A stretch of DNA of 64,000 nt. Source: Siphonodentalium dalli (taxonomy: Eukaryota > Mollusca > Scaphopoda > Gadilida > Siphonodentaliidae). A program made the position numbers and the translations under genes. Under the pieces are notes generated by a model that saw only the letters and a list, made by a program, of their open reading frames with translations, was not told the DNA's origin and did no database searches. The stretch covers positions 159,584,875-159,648,874 of the forward strand of contig CP136062.1 of NCBI GenBank assembly GCA_032622095.1, written 5' to 3'. Shown here piece after piece: positions 57,572 to 64,000 of the stretch. The first letter of the stretch is position 1, and the number at the start of each line of letters is the position of its first letter.

Positions 57572-58515
57572 AGGTCTGAAGATGCGTCTTCATTGATGTC
57601 TTGAGCATCCCGGATACTTTTGTATACATCATCACCATACAACTCGTTAGTGAATGGAATTGATGTAGATGAGAGACTGTGGTATTTCCTATCCAAGCAA
57701 TCCGAATGCATTTGTTGTCTGGTCTTTACTTGCTTTAGATAGTGAGTCAGCTGAATCACTTACAACTTTGGTGAAAATTACTGACGCATTAATCATGAGA
57801 TTCGGTATCTGCTGAAGTTTCACGTCAGTATTCTGTGTGTGAGGTTTGAGGAGTTTCCATATTTATTTATAAACTTTGGTTTTTATCAAGGCATAGCAGT
57901 TATCAGGACGATGGGAATTTTTAGAGTCACTGACAAGCCTTCCTCAGTAATACCCTCACGATAGACACGATTTATGAATATAGCCAATTCATTATTGATT
58001 GGTTGGTCCGTCAGTTCAGAAGTGGCGAATTTCTCATTCACACCACTAAACACCGGGCCTTCATTGGGTTTGTTTCTTTTTGGCTCTGGCATATCGCCGT
58101 TTGACAGCGTTTCTGTCTGTGACACGACACTTTGACGTTTAGAAATATCGCTGATTTGATCGTCGGCGTCAAACGACTGCGATTGTAACTCAACTGATCC
58201 GTACTCAGAGCCGTATTCATCGTAAAACTGGCCATCGTCGTCATAGTATTCACACTGTACTTGTGACGTTTCTAGAGCCACAACTCTAGTTTTCAAGTCC
58301 TATAAGACTTCAGTTTCTTTGTTTTGACCAGCTAAAAGTTCATGTGACAAACACACCAGTTCCGGTTGGTTTATTAATAACCCGGAATCAGACCTGGAAC
58401 ATTCTTCTTTTGAAGAAGTATGAGAACTTGCAATCCGACTCTTTGCTTTCGCCTTTGAAGCACTAATTGGAACGTTTGCTTTATCGGTAACAATCACATT
58501 AGCCTCCAGTGGCAT
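57511..58515 (-). pseudogene. DIRS-type ORF1 (gag-like), broken
   Basis: It starts at ATG 58515 (MPLEANVIV), stops after about 71 codons, resumes in another frame with a coiled-coil-like/acidic region (LKTRVVALE, CEYYDDDGQFYDEYGSE) and a PEPKRNKPNEGPVFSGVNEKF block, breaks again near 57886, and ends DLCTKVDVVVVV at 57511. It overlaps the pol start at 57571 by 61 bases, as DIRS ORFs often do. The protein would package the element's RNA; this is inferred from position. Confidence 0.6.
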
Positions 58516-60109
58516 GGTTTTATCAGCTTTCGGAGCATTCTATCTCATTCCGGGGACGTAACTCGTGGTCAACAGCCCAAGACACTTCCGGTAGAGTCTT
58601 GTGTACAATGGATACTGCTATTCTAGACTAATATCAGGGTTTTGACACTGTTGTGTCAGCGAGTTTATGTGCGAAAATACCACCCCTTGTGGGAGTTGTG
58701 TGTGTTATTATATAAACGGTGATTGTTGTCCAAGGATATAGCGGAAATGGCGATCAGTAAACACGAAATATGAGTAGGTGAAACAATAGGCGCTAGATTG
58801 CGCCGGGAACTGAGAAAATCGTATTCACGGCGAAAGGGTTTATGTGTTTACTAAGCCCGAGGACAGCCATGTATATACATCTATTCACAATTTCACAATC
58901 TGCTCCAAAATACGACGATCATACACTCAAAACAACTGAAGGAAGAACTGCGAAAAAGAAATGGAAAACTGTCTGGTCGTAAACATGAACTAGTTGACCG
59001 GTATTAAAGTCGTTTTTGTTGCAAATATACTGAATAATATTATTTCCATTTGTAAAAATATTCACAATTTAAATGATTTTACGAAGTTAAATGAAAAAGA
59101 GAGAATATTGAGTAAAACATTTAATTTTGTTTGCAAAAATATAAAAAAATTCGCCAGAAATCAGACAAACGCTCTTTATTGCTACCATATCAGGAATATA
59201 ATTGGGAACACTCTTTTCTGGTCCATGTCTTGCGAATGGCTGTTTTTGTTTGCATTTTTCAATACATCTTTTGTGGTTACATAATGCCCGTAGAAAGGTA
59301 GTTAAGATATGTATCGACCTATTCCGATACCGGGTAAAATTCAAAAGCTAATAATATTTTGTGTATGTTGAAGCGCAAACCGCCATGTGGCGTTATATTA
59401 TGTATTAAATCTGGCTGTTAACCCATGTAATGCCGTAACATATACCGTCTGGCAAAACTTGAATGATGTTCTGTTTCTGAATGTGGCACTTTTATATGTA
59501 AGAGATAAGTGGTTGTGAATAGGCCTACTTAATTCACGATTTAAAAAATACCAAATGTGGTCATTAACATTTGGGCTGCAGTCAATATCATGTACATTGA
59601 CTACAGGTGTATATGTTATTGGTTTATAATTGAAATGAAAAATACTATAATGGGATATCACCCACATGTATATCTGAGCTTTCCAGATAGTCAAAATATA
59701 TATCATGCAAGTCAAATTTTAACTCCCACACACGTTTCCGTATTTAACAGTTTATATGTTTTCATTTAAAAAAAAAATTACTTTTGTCATATCTGCCTAG
59801 CAATTGGTCATCAGTGAAATGTATGGCACAAATAACGGCAAATTCACTAGGTTCCCATTTGTCATTTCTCTTGTTTGACACGTTATTCCGTCGAATGGCG
59901 ATTATTCATTTCTCACGAAGCGATAAAGTTGCTTCATCGGCAGCTTTTGGAAATAAATATCCACCGCGATTGTTGCAGTACATCGCACAACATTGTCCTG
60001 ACATTTTCTGTGAATATTTAGTTGCAGATAGCTAGATAGTAATAATAATCAGGCGTAATTCATCTACTTCGTTGTAAATCCAACGCGGAAGTAAATAGGC
60101 ATTGACTTA
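58516..60109. other. unassigned; a piggyBac-like end at about 58830
   Basis: TTCACGGCGAAAGGGTTTA (58829-58847) resembles the right end of the piggyBac-like MITE at 48290-48309, but no partner end was found. Frames at 58994-59284 and 59784-60035 show no known domain. Confidence 0.35.
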
Positions 60110-60250
60110 ACCGGAAATTGATAGGGCTGTTGGTGCGCCCCGTAGCGGCCGCTTGCGTTAAGGGAAATAACCGCAAAAAGATAGGCCTTTTACTTCTCGT
60201 TATATCTGTAGACGACCTCGTCGCCACTGACTCCGCCATTTGGAAATTGT
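60110..60250. promoter_or_regulatory. CpG-richer patch with CGCCATTT and ETS-like sites (weak promoter candidate)
   Basis: The stretch holds AACCGGAAATT (ETS-like core), GCGCCCCGTAGCGGCCGC and CCACTGACTCCGCCATTT, in otherwise A+T-rich DNA. Such combinations are common at 5' ends of housekeeping genes. No adjacent exon was found, so this is only a candidate. Confidence 0.2.
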
Positions 60251-61170
60251 ATTGGTGAAGTAATATTTCACACTTCTACAAACGTCTATGTGTCCCTAAC
60301 CTCGTTGCATGATTGTAGTATAATTTAAACTAGACCGCGTCCAGTTTTAACATTTGTTTCATATAATAATTAACTCCCAACCGCGTTGAAGAGTAATTGA
60401 AAATTAGACGGAGCAAAAATATATACGTCTTAACGAAGCGAATTTGTTTGCACACTGAAGCCTAATCGAAGCGAGGCTGTGCGCGCGCATCTCATAGGAT
60501 CGCTCCAATGGCTGTGACGTAATAGAATTTAGGCCTCAGAACCGAACAACATCCCAAATAAACCCATGTCAATTATGAACATTGAGCGAGGGAGATACAT
60601 GCTCTTTCTAACCTTTCGTCTTCAACGTTGAAAAATCAGGTCCATCGGAATCGTCACGATTACAGCTATGTATATGGCGTCTTCATCCGCGTAACTGAGT
60701 AGTGATGTTCAACTCGGGTTATCAGTTCACCAGGGACTATTTGTGTCACATATTATATATGCATTAACGAAATTTAATGGTGGAAATTATGTAATAAACA
60801 GAACATTCAACCGGTTTCGATGATGATTTGACATAATTCACTCAGAGAATCGGACTTGATCTGTCTGATCACTCGGGACTTACTTGGCTCGACTACCCTC
60901 GTGAATTATGCCACGTAATCATTGAAAACAATTGAAAACAACTTGTAAATCCGTAACTACGTTTCTTGGAATGTGGCTCTGTGTTTTTTTTTTCGCATTC
61001 GGTGAAACACCCGTGATTCGAGCGACCTGTGTTATGGTGTTGTTTGTCTTCAATACATATGTGGCCGTAACCCTCGCTTGATCCGCCGTGCGGGGCTGAG
61101 GAGATAATAACTTCGATTGAATGCAGTGGATGTGGATCAGAGATCGGGTTGGTTTAAAATCATGCCACTA
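60251..61170. other. no recognisable gene or element
   Basis: Mixed sequence; a second CpG-richer spot at about 60460-60500 (GCGAGGCTGTGCGCGCGCAT). No frame was called. Confidence 0.35.
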
Positions 61171-61953
61171 CACTGAAAATCTTACTGACTAAAATATCTA
61201 CTCAACGTATTGAACTATAATTTGTTGCGCAGTTTGTATTCAGCAGTCGAGCGACGATTACTCAACAAATCAGGATATCTGTTTCGGATTTAATCAACAC
61301 GTTGATTAAAAGTTATAGGAACAATAACTCAATTTAAAATACTGTCCATTTATAACGGTAGTTATTTCGAGATATTTAAACTATGTTACTAAATTATTTT
61401 TGTATCTATAAATGCAACATTGCGATGGGAGATGGTCGATAGGTATATCATAAGTTCATCACCTCACTAAAGAGTACACATTTTGAAGATTACATGTAGG
61501 TTCTAATTCCATGACCATCACATACAATCCAGACATGTACCATATGAATGAATTTATATCACAGAATAACCCTCTATCTTCCAACAAACCATTATAGGAT
61601 ACTATATACTTGTAGGGAATATCATTAATTTCCCGATAGAATCAATTCTGATTCGGTCGCTGATTCTGGATATTTCATCAATCTTGAGAATACTCCCAAC
61701 AAATATCTCCAGCCATCTCATATTCTTAACTAAGACAAATTATTGTTACTCAACGTTACCTGCATTACTCAGTCAAAGTTGATTATATATTCACACAACA
61801 GTTGAGCTAAATCAGTTGGTTGTTGAGCGATTTCACTTTCAGTGTTTACTGTTTAGTAAAAAATTTACTCAACACTTTAGTTGTCTTGGTGGTATACTTA
61901 CACAGGCATTGAGTAATTGTTGAGTACATTTTTAGTCAACGAGATTTTCTGTG
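61171..61953. mobile_element. TIR element with ACTCAAC/GTTGAGT near-palindromes, TA-flanked
   Basis: The left end CACTGAAAATCTTACTGACT continues AAAATATCTACTCAAC and pairs with the right end, whose reverse complement reads CACAGAAAATCTCGTTGACT plus AAAAATGTACTCAAC. TA lies outside both (61169-61170 and 61954-61955). The inside has repeated TACTCAAC, TTGAGT and AATCAACACGTTGATT blocks and no frame. Same architecture as 6151-7035 and 19300-22832. Confidence 0.7.
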
Positions 61954-62604
61954 TAAACGGCCACATCGCGTTAACTGGTCAATTGCACGACAAACCTACG
62001 CATGACAACGTCGTTGACGCTTCACCACCAACACTGATTACCCACGCAGTTAACACATTAACAGTCGATGCTGTTCTGCGTCAAAGTTGAAAGTGTCATT
62101 TTGAAAATGGTAATATTTCAATCACGTGACACCCAGAAGGTTCGAAAACAATCGGAATAATTAACTCATGGAATGTGCAATGTTTACAATGTTATCCTTT
62201 CGTTACAAAATTAAATACGGTCAGAGGAATAGTATTGGACATACAGGGGGAATTTACTTTGTTTTTAGGTTCTTATAAACACATGGCAGGTAGGGATCTT
62301 ATACAACATGAAGACTTACCGTGGTTGTAGAAACTGTCGTCTCGAAACGACAGAAAGGGTCAATTTGCATTGTGCAACGCTATTAAGAAGTATGTGTGTG
62401 CCATCACATAACAAGACAGTCAATGACTGTGGGGTCGCTCACCAGACTGTAAAGATGGAGAAGACTGGGACTACGAAGACTACAATAATATAGTCAGTAC
62501 GTTTAATTAAAAAAAATTCATAAAAACAAAAAACAAAAAAAGATTGAGCAAGGTGTAAAATCTAAATGTTTTTTCTTTCATTTAAAAATGTTTTTGGTTT
62601 TTTG
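61954..62604. other. no recognisable feature
   Basis: A 61-codon plus frame (62308-62493) has four cysteines (GCRNCR...NLHCATLLRSMC) but no known domain. A-rich and T-rich tracts follow at 62500-62600. Confidence 0.35.
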
Positions 62605-63031
62605 TTAAATTGAGCAAGGAGTTAAATCTAAAAAAAATCTTCTTTTTTTAATATTAACACTGGCTATGTCCATGTTTGCTCCAGTGACCCAATTTTAACA
62701 AATCTGAACCCCAGTAAACCAAGGACCCTCCATACCAAATATAAGCTTAATAGGCCCAATTGTTCTTGAGAAGAAGTTGTTTTAAGAATTACCATGGAGG
62801 TAAAGAGTTATGGCCCTGGCTTCGCAACTATTTGTGACTTGGTGATCTCATTTTAACAAATCTGAATATGAGTCACCTAGGAAACATCCACACCAAATAT
62901 GAACACATTCGGTCTTATGGGTCTGGATAAGATGTTTAAACGATGTTTTATGGATGGATGGACGAGGAGTGATGACTATACCCGGTAGCTCCACCGGATA
63001 CTTTGCCTCAAGTGAGCTTAAAACTATAATC
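62605..63031. repeat. dimeric dispersed repeat R6, copy 1
   Basis: Starts ATTGAGCAAGGAGTTAAATC. Two halves of about 150 bases each contain CAAATCTGAAnnnnAGTnACC, CCACACCAAATATGAAC or a variant, and an AAGATGTT/AAGAAGTTG block. It ends GGATGGATGGACGAGGAGTG and CAAGTGAGCTTAAAACT. The pattern is typical of abundant molluscan repeats. No coding content. Confidence 0.8.
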
Positions 63032-63604
63032 AGTACCAAACTTGAACTCAAAACTCAAATAGTTTGTCTTATGGAGGGGGTTAAAGTTTTTGGAGTGAGT
63101 GGCTTATTCTTAAACTTATAAAGCTCTCTCTATTAGAAATAGTCTCAATCAACAAAAGGTGGTACACACAGACTACAGAACCATTCATAGGGTAGAAATT
63201 AATTCACTATAAGGAAGTGTTAAAACTGTATAAATGACCTATTTCGACAGACCCACCATTTGAACAAATTCCTATACCAGTAATATGAGTAGAGACTGAA
63301 GGCTCGTGGAAATACATTTGACATTCAATTTCAAAATGAATTACCAAACTAAAACATCTCTGGTCTGGCTAGAGAGAGCTGTGTGCTTGTTGGTACTACA
63401 CTGTCAGATTTGACATTTGGATAATTATCAACAGAGCAGACTGTCTTACTGACCTGTATCATTTTCATTGTAAGCGATAGCATTCTAGCATATGCACATG
63501 GTGTATTGTATTGTGACTGTGAAATAAATTTTAAACAAGTGTTTGATAACAGGGATGCTAGACGCACCATTGGGCAAGGGTGATGGGCTTCTTAACAAAA
63601 AAAA
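63032..63604. other. no recognisable feature
   Basis: Sequence between the two R6 copies. A minus frame at 63349-63570 shows no domain. Confidence 0.35.
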
Positions 63605-63990
63605 TTAATTGAGCAAGGAGTTCAATCTTAATTTTTTTTTTAGTTATGTCCCTGGCTCCGCCCACATTTGATCCAGTGACCTCATTTGAGAAAATCTGAA
63701 CCCCAGTCACCCAAGGCCACTTCATACCAAATATGAACCCATTCGGCCCGATGCTACTTGAGAAGAAGTCGTTTTAAGAATTACTATGGAGGGAAAGAGT
63801 TATGGCCCTGACTTCGCAACCCATTGACCTCATTTGAACAAATCTGAATACCAGTCACCTAGGGAACATCCACACCAAATATGAACCCATTTGGTTCTGT
63901 GGATCCAGAGAAGATGTTCAAAGAATTTTTGACGGACGGATGGACGGACGAGGAGTGATGACTTCGTCTCGGGTGAGCTAAAAACTAAAC
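63605..63990. repeat. dimeric dispersed repeat R6, copy 2
   Basis: Same orientation and order as copy 1, from ATTGAGCAAGGAGTTCAATC to GACGGACGGATGGACGGACG and GGGTGAGCTAAAAACTAAA. The two halves remain easily alignable to each other. Confidence 0.8.
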
Positions 63991-64000
63991 GGCCACTCAA

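Overview
The window looks like a stretch of an A+T-rich animal genome, most likely a mollusc or a related marine lophotrochozoan. This is inferred from the repeat content, not from a diagnostic gene. The clues are dimeric dispersed repeats ending in a GGACGGACG/GGTGAGCTAAAAA tail, TGACCTTGACC-type repeats, CTTCGGAATAGC arrays, and a mix of jockey/CR1-type LINEs, a DIRS-type element and Crypton-type recombinase relics. No rRNA, tRNA, CRISPR array or complete host gene was found. Genes would be split by introns, so long intact open frames are not expected.

Host coding evidence is thin. There is one good secreted first exon with a PAN/apple-type cysteine pattern (minus strand, 2386-2704). There is also a weak SCAMP-like membrane exon (8369-8488). 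Nearly everything else that can be read is mobile DNA.

Layout: 1-9.7 kb holds a piggyBac-like MITE, a palindromic TTAGTCA array, and a nested set of hairpin MITEs, a TIR element and a foldback (5934-7160). 9.7-10.7 kb holds two adjacent minisatellites (29 bp and 35 bp units). A decayed Crypton-like tyrosine-recombinase gene runs on the minus strand (10985-12055); a second copy runs on the plus strand at 43151-44335 and was later split by a hAT-like MITE with an 8-bp target duplication. LINE remnants lie at 13325-15704 (+), 25047-26915 (-), 30990-32330 (+), 33640-34125 (+), 40885-42450 (-) and 45640-46468 (+). All lack the endonuclease domain and carry stops or frameshifts; the CR1-type copy at 25-27 kb is the least damaged. 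Large TIR elements lie at 16696-18193 and 19300-22832, and a Mutator-like 393-bp element with a 9-bp target duplication is at 24381-24773.

The most distinctive object is an LTR retrotransposon on the minus strand (38187-40825). It has two roughly 400-bp LTRs, a primer-binding site complementary to a tRNA-Leu 3' end, a polypurine tract, and an interior of only about 1.8 kb with no gag zinc knuckle or pol. The interior instead carries an open frame of 305 codons made of about 14 degenerate repeats centred on A-R-x-x-E, plus a short cysteine-rich frame. The right third holds piggyBac-like, mariner-like and hairpin MITEs, an inverted copy of the nuclear-receptor-site-rich repeat family first seen at 28.9 kb, a decayed DIRS-type element (55074-58515, minus), a TA-flanked TIR element (61171-61953) and two copies of a dimeric repeat at the right edge. 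All element identities were made by eye; no database search was run.
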